This document shows positions 21,586 through 34,544 of a stretch of DNA of 64,000 nucleotides, one piece after another; positions within the stretch are counted from its first letter, which is position 1, and each line of letters begins with the position of its first letter. This DNA comes from Calycina herbarum. Taxonomy: Eukaryota > Ascomycota > Leotiomycetes > Helotiales > Pezizellaceae. The notes below the pieces were generated by a model. The model saw only the letters and a program-made list of their open reading frames with translations, was not told the DNA's origin and did not search any database. The DNA lies in NCBI GenBank assembly GCA_001414485.1, contig LLEY01000138.1, positions 62,001 through 126,000 on the forward strand. The letters are read 5' to 3'. Both the position numbers and the translations under genes were made by a program.

Positions 21586-21904
21586 TATAACGGCACGAAA
21601 CAGACAATACTATGAAAGAGGCATATAGAAGTGCGTTCCGTAGAATAACATGCTTGGATACTAGGCTCTAAACACGAAGGAAAAGATCAAATTAACCTTT
21701 CCCGATACTGAGGGTAAGGGCATCTATATACAAAAGGGTTCGGATAATAACAATAGACTCAGAGGTCCGAACCAGACATTCCGATACTCGAATACGTAAT
21801 CCTTACATTCCACGTAACCCTTGGCATTCCTATACCCTGAACCGTATCCTATCTAGTACGTACACAACCTTAGCAACTCTTATTCTTAATAGCGGGCTAT
21901 CACA
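21586..21904 (-). repeat. Left LTR of E1
   Basis: 319 bp, TATAACGG...ATCACA (TG...CA type after allowing for RIP). It retains many CpA and CpG sites, in contrast to its partner at 26032. Confidence 0.9.
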
Positions 21905-24900
21905 TCCCCCTCCCTTGAAAAAGACTCGTCCTCGAGGCTTCGTATTATAGCCGGGGTAGTATCAGGGTTTGTTTTTAGTAGTGACTCGGTTGTTAGTTCT
22001 TATCTGCCTCCTATACTTGGATCTATTTAGAGAGGAGTCAGGGCGGTCCTAGTTCGTCTAGATATTTAGTATAGAAGTCCCTTAGAAGGTGTAGTAAACC
22101 TTAAAAATTGTCGGCAGGATACTAGGTAGGGTCTATATTATAACTAACCTATCTAACCTAGTATTATAGTTGTCTCCTAAAAAGTCTACTACTAAGAATT
22201 TCTTAAACTTCCTATTCTTATACACCTTAGATGATTTCTAGGGGTGGCTCTAGGGCTTCTTATCTAGGTAGAGGGGTATTCGGATCTTTAGATAGTACGT
22301 CTATAGTAAAAACATTATAGATCAATGATCCTTCTAAGAGTTTTAGTTTATAAGAGTGTCCTACACGTTCTAGTATTTTAAAGGGTCCAGTCTACTATTC
22401 GGCTAGCTTTCGGCTAGGTCGATTTATCTTAAGATTCTTAGTCGATAAGTAAACTCTATTACTAACGTCTCAGTCGATAGCTCTTCAGTGCTGATTCGTA
22501 CTATCTTACATTCTCTGCTAGGCTTTGCTTATATTATCTTTCGCTACGTTCTAGGCAGAGTATATACGTGTGGCTATCTTAACTGCCTTATTGTAATTTA
22601 GTCGTTCCTAGGGAATAGAGGTCCTAGGAGTATTTCAATCCTACGAGGTTCGCGAATTTAGCCTAAACTTAAGCTAATAAGAGGTTATACTAATAGACAA
22701 GTACGAAAGAGTTATTTATACTCTATCTATAAGAGGGATCAACTCGCTCTAGTTATCCTAATAGTAGGTTACGAAAGGCCTTAGCCTCTGATCGATATAT
22801 CGGTTTATAATCTCTATCTAACCATCTATTTATTTATAGTAAGCTATAGAGAGCTTAAGCTTAACACTGATAATATAATAGAATTCCGTCTAAAAAGCTA
22901 AGACGAATTAAGGTCCTCTATTAGACGTAATCGATTCAGGGTAGTAACTAAAACGATAGATCTATTATATAAAAAACTAGGCTAATCCTCTAGTATCGAT
23001 AGTAGAGTAGTAGGGAATAGACACCGAATCCTTTCTAAGGCGGTTAATAAATACTAGTATAGTATTATATCCGTGCTTATCCTTTAGAAATGACTTAAAG
23101 TCTATATATATATACTATATCGGGTAATCTAGCACTAGTAGTAGGTAGAGGAATCCTTATTATTTAGTCTGTCGAGGATAAGAGTATCTATAAGCTCGGC
23201 AGTTGGCCACGTATAGCTTATAGTCCGAACCTATGCCGACCCAGTAGTAGGCGGATACTAGTAACTAGTATGTCTTTCGAGCACTTAGGTAAGCACTAGA
23301 TACTTGGTTATAGGCTTCTCGGATTAGATTCGTATAGAGTTTAGTGTTTCTTTTAATATAAAGCCGTCCTCTAAATAGAAGTAAATTATCTAGCGAGATA
23401 GTATAACCGTTCTTAAGCTAGCCACGCTCTTCCTAGAAGGATTATATATTATCTGCCTTTAGCCTCTGAATTAGGTCCGTAGTCTTAGCGTTATCTAAGA
23501 GTAGAGCTAATCTTTTATCGATGATCCGATCTAATCCGTAGATGCTTGTTATAAAGAACTCGGTATTAGATCGCTTTATATTAAAATATAAAGCATTTAT
23601 ACTTATTTTACTAATAAAAGAGTATAGAGTCCGATCTGTCTAAGCTATACTAGTAGGTTAGAGGGTATTTAGAGTAGAGTCAGAGGGGTAGATGTCGGGA
23701 GTTAATATCGTAGATAATAGTAATAACTTAGCTAAGAGCTTACTATTTCTTCGCTTTTTATCTTAATAGAGGGCGTGATCCCTTTAGTTCGTATCCGACT
23801 ATATATTTAAATAAGACTTCTAGTTCTAGCTAGAAGTTAGAGAAAGTAAGGAGTTAGTAGGGTTTCGGCTAGCTAAATAAGTTAATTCCTAGTAAGGTTA
23901 AGGAGAATATTAAAATGTTTTAACTATTTGTTTCTAATAATTAGGTCTTATTATCTAAGGTCTAGGACGATAAAGAGGCAGTTTCAGATACGACGTCGAT
24001 CTAGGTTTAGATATAGTTATATAAACTATGTTGCTTTACTCTTAATACTACTATCGTATCTACGAATAGGCACTGAGTAGGGTAGTTTTCGAATCTATAT
24101 ACCTAACGATTAGAATAGCTATAGAGCTAGAGGTCGATTTAAGAACAGGAATCCATTCGCTTCTATATCTATTAAGACTCGAGTTTTAATACTACATCTA
24201 TATATACTAAGTGTTATATTCGTAAGGAATTAGTTTCCTCTTATAAGTCTAGAAAGGTCGAGATTCAATAGATCACATTTACGTAGGCCTAGGAAGGAGT
24301 CTTTACCTAGGCTACCTCGTTTTCTCTCTAATTCGAGTCAGAATCGGGGTACTTTATAAGGACTTATAGGTTATCTTCGTCTACTTCTTAGACTATTTCT
24401 TTAATACTAGGTAGCTAAGAGTAGTTGGTTTTATAGTACCTAGGCTTACTATAGTAGTAGTACGTCGTACTAGCTAGGACTCGGTTCAGAGTCTTTTAGC
24501 GTTCGCTAGTAGAGGTGGTTTTAAATATTCTTAAAGTAGTCTAAACAGTAGAGAAGGATCCGCTTACGAGTAGTAAGGGTTTCGGTATTAAACTAGATAA
24601 GGATTGAAAAGTAGTCTTTTTAACTAAAGTGTTTATACCGACTAGCTTAGTCGTGTTAGCTATATATAACTTAGTATTTTAGCGTTGTTTCTTATCTAGG
24701 GCTAGGAGATCTACTACTATTTCGACAAAGTTATAATTCTAACGTCTCTTAAGTATAGTAGCTGAGTTTCTTAGCTATAGTATAATTTTCTCTTATATAT
24801 AGAAGAACTGTTCTAACTCTGGTATTCCTCTAAGTATAGCTATACTCGAAAAGCGACCTCTAAAGTTAGTAAACGTTTCTCTAGCGTAATCCTTTCTACC

Positions 24901-26031
24901 TATCTATAAGGCCTAGAAGGCGTTCTATATATCCTTTGTCTTATATCTAGTTAAGAAATATAAATCTAAAAGTTTAATTATATCTTAATAATCGTAGAAA
25001 GTAATATAAATCGACTTAGACTAGTATTAGAGCTTAAGGTAGTTCCTAGCGATTCTAGTAGTTATTCCTTAGATAAGAGCTTTTTAAGTTAGGCTTATAT
25101 TATAATAATCGACATTTACTAGAAGTCTATCGTATACTAATATCTTCTATTATCGGTATATAGGTAATATACTATTATCTAAAGGTTTAATTTTTTCTGT
25201 AATTTTGCTTTTAGTAGGTCGGAGGGTATTCAGACTATATTCGGGGTTATGTAGAGTAGTCTGCTGTTAAGGGAAGGTATTAGAGACAGGTTCGCTTCTT
25301 AAGCGAAAGGGGTCTGGTATAGTGCTTGGAATAGAAGGAGAGTTATAGTCGGTTTCGGGTTAGGAAGGTTAAGAGACTCTAGTTTATTCTTAGAGTTCTT
25401 TTATAATAGATTCTAACTATCTAAACTAATAGTTATTATTTCGAAGTTCTTCTTCTAATTCTTATACTATACTCTATATCTTATCTATATTAGAAAAGTC
25501 TTATAGGTCTCTAAGGTTTCGGGCTAGGCCCTTGCCTTTGTTGTTTCTTAACTTTTTAGGTTTAGGTATACAAGTGCGGTTTAGTACGTATTCAGAGAGG
25601 GGCCTACTAGTTTCCCTAGTAGGTTACTTAACGCTCTCTAGCAGAGCTTAGAAGGGACCTAGGGTTGCTCCTTAGTTTAATATACTCGATGTCGTTAGAG
25701 AGGGGTTTTAGAGGTAGATTTAGAAGCCTTCTAAGTAACTTAATATCGACTTTCTAAACCTTATATAGTAATCCCTATATAGAGAGGGTTATTTAAAGTC
25801 TTAGGAATCCTTAGCGTCTTCTACTTCCTTAACGTATCAGAGGATACGCTTTTTACTAGCTAACTAACAGATATCAAACTCTAATATTACTAGCTGTTTA
25901 TAAACTAGTAATTTAAAGTTGTCGTTATACTAATCCGAATCTAGGCTGAATCGAATTCGATATAGGACGTTAACGCACTCGGTGAGATATTATAATAGGC
26001 CGTCCCTAGTAAGAAGAATTTAATCTTTTAA

Positions 26032-26350
26032 TATAATAGTATAAAACAGATAATACTATAAAAGAGGTATATAGAAGTACGTTCTATAGAATAACATACT
26101 TAGATACTAGGCTCTAAATACGAAGGAAAAGATCAAATTAACCTTTCCCGATACTAAGAGTAAGAGCATCTATATATAAAAGGGTTCGGATAATAATAAT
26201 AGACTCGGAGGTCTGAACTAGATATTCTAATACTCGAATATATAATCCTTACATTCTACGTAACCCTTAGCATTCCTATACCTTAAACCGTATCCTATCT
26301 AGTACGTATACAACCTTAGCAACTCTTATTCTTAATAGCGGGCTATTATA
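26032..26350 (-). repeat. Right LTR of E1
   Basis: Same length as the left LTR (319 bp); differences are nearly all C-to-T or G-to-A, with this copy being the mutated one. CTTAA follows at 26351. Confidence 0.9.
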
Positions 26351-26598
26351 CTTAACGATTTAGCGATTAAGAGAGCGTTGTAAGTAGGAGTGCTAGGAGC
26401 GACGGTAGAGATTCAAAAGAACTTTAGATATACTAAAGATATATATACCAACTTCCCTAGAACGTGCTACGTATAACCTACTACTCTTGATTACTATATA
26501 ATAAGGTATTCGGATATAAAGTTATAGGTAAAGAGAGTATATAAAAGCTAGGGATTAACGACTACTCCTCCTACGTTTATTATTATAAATTTAATATA

Positions 26599-28458
26599 AC
26601 GTGGTTTATCAAGACCTGGCGTATATCAGGACCTAGCGCACTTTTCCTTAGCATTTAACTTTAAATATTAATAAATTAACTATAACATATTAAATTAACT
26701 ATAACTACTTAGAATCCGAAGAATTAGACATATCTACATCTATTTAACAAGTTCGTATATTATAACTAGCTTTTCCGTAAGTACTATAACGCTGTCTAGA
26801 CGATTGCCCCTCCTTCTTATTACCCCCCTCTATACGTAAGTCGCGTCGTACTTGCTTATTAACGTCCTTTTAAGTTAAAAGATCTTAGACATCCTCTACT
26901 ATAAGTACCCCCCCTTAACATACACGAGTCTTTTTAGCTCTACAGCGTTTGCTTAAGGCTTTATTCGCTGCTTAAAGAGTACGTACTTCAGTAGATAATA
27001 AGGTTATCTTATAGGCTATTCGCTCTATACCTTTTGCTAATATAGTAACTGTCTTAAATAGTAGAGTCGGCGAGCTCCCCTGGTAATAGGTAATCCGTTT
27101 CTAAACAAGAGTCGATTATAAGAGCGCTTTAGTAGGGTTTAAGGGAGTCTAGGAGATCCAAGTATTAGAATTGGTAGTAGAGGGTCTTAGGGGAGTTAGA
27201 GTCTATAACCTTACGTTAAGCTTTAAAAGTACTACTTATAAGTTAAAAGGCACTAGGCCAGCTCTATAGAATCTAGCTTAAGCGTTCTAGACTGTTATTA
27301 ATTCTTTATATACTACTATAAAAGCTAAAAAGAACTCTACCTTTGTAATATAGTTAATATAGGCTTTGATAAACGTCTTAATCTGCTGACTATACGCCTG
27401 CTTTAATATACTAAAGTATCTAATATTAAGTAGTTAGGTTATATAGGATAAGTGAGGAGGTAGTCTAAGAGTTATAATGTTATATGCTTTATAATACTCT
27501 TGAAATTCAGCTGATTTATAACTCTTATACCTATCTAATACTAGTATTCGATATAGACTCTTTATATAACTAGTAGTATATTTATTAAAGTGTTTTAGCT
27601 ATTCTAGACCTGTCTCGTTGTTTATCTATCCGTTACTTGTCGGTTTAATAACCTAGTTATATAGGAGGCCGCCGTCTATGTACTAATTCGTAAGATAATT
27701 CTTCTCTTAGACGACTAAAAATAAAGGGATATCCTAACCCTTGCTATTGATATAAGCAATTGCTATAGCTTATTCCTAATTGCCTAGCTAAACTGCCTTA
27801 CCTCTACTACGTCGATCTACACGTGTAACAACTATTATAGAGTAAATCATACCTATTATAAAGCCTATTTTATCGAAGTTATAGAAATTGTAATCTAAAA
27901 CGCTGTATTTCGCTCTTATATTTTGTATAAGTCGGAACTATATACTAATTAGGTTAGGATCTTCGTATAAGGCCTTTTAGAAGTTGTAAATGCGATTAAA
28001 ACGCGTCTTTAACCCTAGTTGTTATTATATAAATCGATATACTTAAAGCTTATTAACGCGTTTCCCTTCTTATAATTCGAGGATATAATTTACTATATCT
28101 TTTATACTAGCTAGCTAGGGTGTAAACCCTCTAGAATCTAAGTTAAGTATATTCTAAAGAATCACTTCCTTCTTAAGTTAAGTTAATTTGATATTTGCTA
28201 GCTGTTGTTCTAGGAGGGGAAGTTAGCTGTTTATTCTATAGCGAAGGCTAGTTTTAGAGACTTTGTAGATTTTTGTAGTAGCCCGACGACTAAGCTTTTT
28301 AGATGATTAGATAGCCTTAATAGCTAAGATGATTCGAGCTTCTTAAGTTTAAATTTCTATTAGTAGTTGTTAAGATAACGTGTATTAAAATAATAAAGTA
28401 GGGAAGATAGGAAAAGTATACTAGGTCCTGATATACGCCAGGTCCTGATAAACCACGT
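26599..28458 (-). mobile_element. Element T1: Fot1/pogo-type DNA transposon (complete length)
   Basis: 1860 bp with inverted ends ACGTGGTTTATCA... / ...GATAAACCACGT and TA duplications (26597-26598 and 28459-28460). Each end has an internal short direct repeat (AGGACCTGGCG / AGGACCTAGCG separated by TATATC). The minus strand encodes a decayed transposase: CENP-B-like helix-turn-helix, KDIVNYILEL, RFNRIYNF, YNFDKIGFIIG (first catalytic Asp), ILVLDRYKSYKSA (second Asp) and LPPHLSYIT with the third Asp region changed. This order is that of the DDE_1/pogo group. Stops are TAG/TAA of RIP type. The same family provides T2 (36467) and T3 (35597-53050). Confidence 0.88.
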
Positions 28459-28625
28459 TATACGAATAAAAAAGGAGAGACGAAGAGAGATATAATAGCA
28501 CTTCTACTAGTATATATAAGTAGAGGATATAGTATATCTTTAAACGTATACTTTAATTCCCTAGTAGTTACTAGAGATAATTTAAAGGTTAATACTATTA
28601 AGGAGCTTATACTTCTATACTCTCT

Positions 28626-28954
28626 TGTTACGGACCTGGCCACCGCCGAGCACGTGACTCGCGTATGGCTGCTCGCCGGCGTCCGCAAAGCCTGCTATTC
28701 CTGGCCTAGCCTAGAACTATTCCTACCTAGGCTAGGAACTATTTCTATAAACGGATCGACATTCCTATAACTTATCGATTCCTTGGCTATCTCTATATTA
28801 TAGGACCTCTAGAAGTCTCCTCTTTCCTTCTCTTCTCTTCTATAGCTTTAGATCTTTAATTGAACCACCTCTTACTTCTCTGATTATCCGCTACACCTAT
28901 ATATACTATAGGTAAGGATAACTACTAGAGGGCTAGTAGATTAGGTTTGTCACA
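28626..28954 (+). repeat. Left LTR of element C
   Basis: 329 bp, TGTTACGGACC...TTTGTCACA, preceded by TCTCT. GC-rich first 60 bases unusual for this block. Confidence 0.92.
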
Positions 28955-29173
28955 TTATCTAAAGCTCCCTTCTTCTCTCTATTTACTACTGCTCCTAGGA
29001 AGGATTAGAATATCTGTTGCGATTCTAATACGACACCTACGGTCTGTATAGACCGCCTATAGATGCTACCGACGCCTTATACAGCCCTGCGTACCCGCGC
29101 CCACCACCGCGCACAAGAGCCTAGGGCTCTTCCACCTATACCCTCTATCCTTATAACTAAGTCGTCTACAACG

Positions 29174-32100
29174 ATGTCTGCCGACCAGCCTACAGACGCT
29201 CAACAGCTCGCTACAGCCCTAGAACAGGTCCGCCTACTACGAGAACAACTAGACGACGTCCGTACCCCTCCGCGAAGGAATACCCTGTCCGAAACTGGAT
29301 AACACAGGTTGTTTATAGTCAAGCTTAAGGATACTAAGCCCCTAACAGATAGCTCGTCTCTAACCTTCGACAACTAGAAGATCTAGATTAAGGACAAGTT
29401 CCTTATCAACGCCTCTATGTTTAAGCTAGAGGAAGCAAAGATAGCTTACGTTTTTAACTATACAGCTGATATTACTTAGAAGTATCTCGCGCCCTGTTAC
29501 TAGAAGGGACCTAAGCTGTTTCAGTCTATAAAAGAAATAATCACATATCTTATAGATATCCTAGAGAACCTGTTTAAAGCATAGGACGCCTATATCGAAT
29601 TCTGCTGGCTCGTTATAAGAGATAACGAGACTTTCGTAACCTTCTATACTCGCTTCTTATACCTTACAGGCACTAGACAGATCCCGACAGACGACTTATA
29701 GCCCGACTTATATAACAAGCTTACGCTACCTCTATAACAGTCCGTCTTACTATTCTTAGACGTCCTACTCATAAGTACGGCTCTAGCAAACAAGTGTCGA
29801 CTTGTTAATAAGAACTTACGAAGACTTCAGCTCTGTAGAAGCAACTTACGGACCGCTTATCTCATCCCCTGGCCTGTAACTGCTACTACTACCTCCCGCC
29901 TAGCTAGAACTTTCACTACTACTTAAACTACGTTCTATACAACCTCCCCTACCCCGGCCCCCCGCCTTTATAGACTATTACGTAAACCAACGCCTGTCTA
30001 TAAGGAACCGGACGACGCCTGCTTCAAGTGTAAGAGGACTAGGCACTATGCCCGCGAATGCCCTAAGAACTCTAAGCCTATTACGAACGTTAATAAGCTT
30101 ATAGAGCCTACGTCTAACTTAGGACAGTCGGAAAACGACCAAGTCTAGGGAAAGTCTCTCTCTTAGGCTTGCTTTACCAAGGTCCTAGCTAGTTAGCTAT
30201 CGATCTAAGTCAGCTACTTAAAGGAAAACAGTTTATAGTCTCTTATAACTTAGTTTTCAATAGATATAGATTTAAAACCTCTGCTCTAGCTGATACTAGA
30301 GTAAACAGCTTCGTACTCATTAGTATAAAGTTCGCTTAGAGGCTGGCTCGCTTCTTCCCTTTAACTATTTATACTCTTCCTACTCCTATTATAGTTCGCG
30401 GCTTTAACAGACAGAGTCGATAGTCTGCGGACCGCTATATTATTCTTTACTTACATATAGACGGCTATAAACAGTATAACGTCTCTATAGTCCTCCTTAA
30501 TACTAGCTATTAGAACCTCATTCTTAGGCGTACATGGTTTAACTAGCTTAACGTACAACTTAACCCCCGCTAGCGCTGACTTATATAGCCTACAGATCTC
30601 CCTCCTTCTTCTAACCTTGTCCAGCTACGCTTCCTAGATCCTAGGATCCTATAGACTCGGCCCTTAAACCTAGATCACTAAGCTAACACAGATCGTCGCG
30701 ATCAGGCCCTAGAAGAACAGGTCGTATATAAATACTAGGAAGACCTGCAACTGTCTATAAGCCTTGTCGACGAGCTGCCAGTCCCTCGGATCCTGGCGCG
30801 CCTGCCTGCTACACCCCTGGCCGTACGTCACAGCGAGTACTAGGACCGCCAAAACAACTTACGAAATATAAACCGCGCCCTTATAGGTTTAGATATCTGT
30901 AAAGCCTCTGTAGCACGCCTAAAACGTGTACGCCTTAACCTGCCACCGGTAGACATCGCTGTCATCGGTGCTGCTATATATCGCTATAACCTATAAGACA
31001 CTAAAGCTACGGCCTTTAGTACCTCTCTTTATAAGATCGATTACTTAATAGAAAAAAAGCTTATAGATTAAAAAGACGACTTACGGGTCTAAGAAAGCCT
31101 CCTCAGAGCCTACTAGGATCTCGTAGACGTTTTCTCTAAAGCTACGTCCGATACTCTTCTCCCTCGTCGCCTATACAACTATAAGATCGAACTTATAGAC
31201 GGGAACGTAGACGACTTGTCTTATAGCCCCCTCCGCCACCAGTTAACAGACGAGCTCTAGGCTATAAAACAATACCTTATTAAGAACCTTTATAAAGGTT
31301 TTATTAAAGCTAGCCAAGCCTCCTTTACAGCCCTGATTCTCTTTGTTAAGAAGTCTGACAGCTCTCTACGGTTCTATATTAATTACTATAAGCTTAATAA
31401 CCTAACCTATAAGAACTAGTATCCTCTTCTGTTAATCGACGAAACTCTTGCTCGGCTAGGCAAGGCTCGTATCTTTACAAAGCTAGACATATAACAAGCT
31501 TTTCACTAGATTCGGATTAACCTTGATTCTAAGGAACTAACAACGTTCTAGACCTGTTATAGAGCCTATAAGTACAAAGTTATACCTTTCAGACTAACTA
31601 ACAGACCTATAACATATCAACGGTTTATAAACGATATACTCTTCGACTATTTAGACGACTTTTATACTACCTACTTTAATAATATTCTTATTTACTCCGA
31701 GAACGAGCTAGACTATTAGGAACACGTCTATAAGGTCCTTTTACAGCTTTATAAAGCTAGCTTATAAGCTAATATTAAGAAATCTAAGTTTAACGTTACT
31801 TATACGAAGTACCTAGGCTTCTATATAAGTACTAATAGGATTGAAGTAGACCTAGAAAAGACAGAAACGATCTATAACTAGGAACGCTCTATTATAGTCC
31901 GCAGTGTTCAGTCCTTTCTTAGCTTTTATAACTTCTACCGGAAGTTTATTCTCAACTATAGACAAGTTGTACGCCTGTTAACGGCCCTAACCTGTAAAGA
32001 CCAGCCGTTTTAGTAAACACCTGCTTATTAGGACGCCTTCTCCGAGCTGAAGGCCCGGCTTATTAATATACCTCTTCTTATATACTTTAATCCGTAATAC

Positions 32101-34160
32101 GAGTCTATAGTTAAGACCGATTCCTCTAACAGCGTCCTTAGTAGTATACTTCTTCAGTTACAGCTAAGTCAAGAGTAGCACCCTATAGCTTACTTCTCTA
32201 AGATAATAATACCTGCTAAGATTAACTACCCGATTTATAACAAAGAGATACTAGCTATTATACGTTCTCTAAAAGCCTAGAGACCTAAGCTCGAAGGGTC
32301 TCTACACCGGGTATAGGTCGTTTTAGACTATAAAGCTCTCGAGTACTTTATAACAACTAAAGCCTTGTCTAGCCGACAAGCCTGCTAGGCTAAAACCCTC
32401 TCTCGATTTAACTTCCTACTTACTTATAAGCCTAGTAGCTAGAATCGAGCAGATTCCCTTACTCGCCGAGACTAAGAAGCAGATAGTTAAATAGTAATAA
32501 AGATATCTACTCGTATACAAGTTCTCTTATAGCCTAAGAATCTCAACTCGCGGATTATTATAGACCTAGACTTAGACCCTTCCGTAGATATTACACCCGT
32601 TAGAGTAGCCGACGGACTATACGACTTAATTAACGATATCCTATAGGCTAATCGTACGAGTACGAGCCTTGACGCTCTCCGCTAGTACGCTACGGACGAA
32701 CGCCCTAGCTAGATAACCTATAACAGCCTCCTGCTATACCAAGAACGGCTTATCCTACCCGAGGACGACGATCTCAAAGTACGCTTGCTAAGCGAGGTTC
32801 ATAATCAAGTCTCGGTAGCCTACCTTAGACAATCTAAGACCCTAAAGCTAGTTATAGACCGCTACTACTAGTCACACCTTTATTCAGATATACAACGATT
32901 CGTCTATAACTGCTAGACCTGCCGTCGCTCTTATATGCCGCGAGACCGCCTCCCTAGACTCCTCAACCCCTTGTCTATCCTAGATCGCCTATAGTAATAT
33001 ATATTAGTTAATTTTAAGGAATTCCCTTCTAACAAGTCTAGGATAGATATAATTATTATCTTTATCTGCTAGCTAAGTAAGAGATCTATCTCTATCCCTT
33101 ATCTAAAGACTATAGACGTAAAAAAGACTACGCAGATCTACCTCGACCGCGTATAGCGCTATTATAGACTGTCAGATACTATTATCTCTAACCACGGTCT
33201 GTAATTCGTCTTAGAGTTCTAGTAAGAGTTTAACCGGATCCTAGAAACTAAGATTAAGCTATCTATAGCTATATACGTATAAACTGACGGTTAAACTAAG
33301 AATATAAACCAGTAGATTAACTAACGCCTTTACCCGTTTATAAACTACTATTAGAATAACTAGTCTAAACTAATACTGATTATAGACTACGCTTAAGCTA
33401 TACTTCCCTAGGACTCGACGACTCTTCCGCCTATATAAATCGAGCTTGGTTACGTACCACGTACCAGCTTTGATTAGGTCTGCCAGAGCCTGGAAGAGCT
33501 AATAAGCGTCTATAAACAGCTTTTACGAGACGAAGCAGTTGCGTACATAACCCGTATACACAGCGCCTAGGAAACCGCTTATAAGGGAATCGAGGCTACT
33601 CAAGAACGCTAGCGTAAGTAAGTAAACAAGCACCGGCGACTAGTAGACTTTGCTACGGGCGATAAGGTCTACGTATCGACAAAGACGTAGAATATAGACT
33701 GCCTAAGCTATAAGCTCGACCAGCAGATGGCTAGTCTATATATAGTCCTAGAAAAGGTTAGAAACGCTTTCTAGGTCAACCTACCTCCGATAATTAAAAT
33801 ATAGCCTATAATCTCTATAAACAAGCTTTATAAAGCTCCTAACAATCCGCTACTAGGCCAGCTATAGGAACCAGGACTACCTATTATAGTTAACAGGTAT
33901 AACGAATAGGATATAGACCAAGTACTAGCCTCTAGAGGCTATTACAGAAAATTATAATACTAGGTTCAATAGGTATAAAGCAAGCCAGACCCGGCCTAGT
34001 ACCTAGCTTCTGACTTTATAAGCTAACTATATAAGCTTCAAGAGTTTCACGCTCTAAATCCTTCTCTCCCAGGGCCTCCTAGGTACTTAGCAGAATAGTT
34101 CTAGAGCTAGGAAGATAGTATAGACGAGCTAGAATATCATAAGGACGAGGATAAATTACT
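29174..34160 (+). pseudogene. Decayed gag-pol of element C
   Basis: Read through stops, the plus strand gives a gag start (MSADQPTDAQQLATALEQV) at 29174, an intact CCHC zinc knuckle (CFKC...HYAREC) at about 30019-30061, a protease region, reverse transcriptase from about 31280 (LVKKS-type FVKKSDSSLRFYINY; the active-site box reads YFNN at 31672-31683 where YxDD is expected), RNase H, an integrase zinc-binding and core region at about 32760-33420, and a chromodomain-like segment near 33890-34100 followed by LQEFHALNPSLPGPP. Stops are mostly TAG/TAA in place of CAG/CAA or TGG. Both catalytic Asp of the polymerase are lost, so it is inactive. Confidence 0.85.
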
Positions 34161-34215
34161 TGTAGAGTAGTAGGTTTAGAGCTCGCGAGCGAGCTCTACT
34201 TAAAGAGGGGGGTAA

Positions 34216-34544
34216 TATTACGGACCTGGCCACCGCCGAGCACGTGACTCACGTATGGCTGCTCGCTGGCGTCTGTAAAGCCTGCTATTCCTAGCCTAGC
34301 CTAGAACCATTCCTACCTAGACCAGGAACCATTTCTATAAACAGATCGACATTCCTATAACTTATCGATTCCTTAGCTATCTCTATATTATAGGACCTCT
34401 AGAAGTCTCCTCTTTCCTTCTCTTCTCTTCTATAGCTTTAGATCTTCAATTAAACCACCTCTTACTTCTCTAATTATCCGCTATACCTGTGTATGCTATA
34501 GGTAAGGATAACTACCAGAGGGCTAGCAGATTAGGTTTGTCACA
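34216..34544 (+). repeat. Right LTR of element C
   Basis: 329 bp, begins TATTACGG after the polypurine tract and ends TTTGTCACA before TCTCT. Few differences from the left LTR. Confidence 0.92.

Larger units (their letters stand above)
21586..26350 (-). mobile_element. Element E1: Ty3/gypsy-type LTR retrotransposon lacking reverse transcriptase
   Basis: Two 319-bp LTRs (21586-21904 and 26032-26350), 5-bp target duplication CTTAA on both sides, and a polypurine tract next to the left LTR on the minus strand (21905-21917) set the limits and the direction. Translating the minus strand through the stops gives gag, a zinc knuckle near 24434-24475 with its Cys residues changed to Tyr, a protease-like stretch (RVLIDIEANGFLF) near 24130, then an integrase: the zinc-binding part (LIREAYNQVSSAYLSARKTY) and core (FKSFLKDKHGYNTILVFINR) at 23650-22700. 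I found no reverse transcriptase or RNase H between protease and integrase; at most about 500 bp remain there. This looks like an internal deletion, hence a non-autonomous copy. The left LTR is much less mutated than the right. Confidence 0.85.
28626..34544 (+). mobile_element. Element C: Ty3/gypsy-type chromodomain LTR retrotransposon
   Basis: LTRs of 329 bp at 28626-28954 and 34216-34544, target duplication TCTCT on both sides, and a polypurine tract AAAGAGGGGGGTAA directly before the right LTR show a plus-strand element of 5919 bp. Compared with the other retroelements it keeps more CpA sites and longer open stretches, and its two LTRs are almost equally preserved. This suggests weaker or later RIP. 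Confidence 0.92.
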
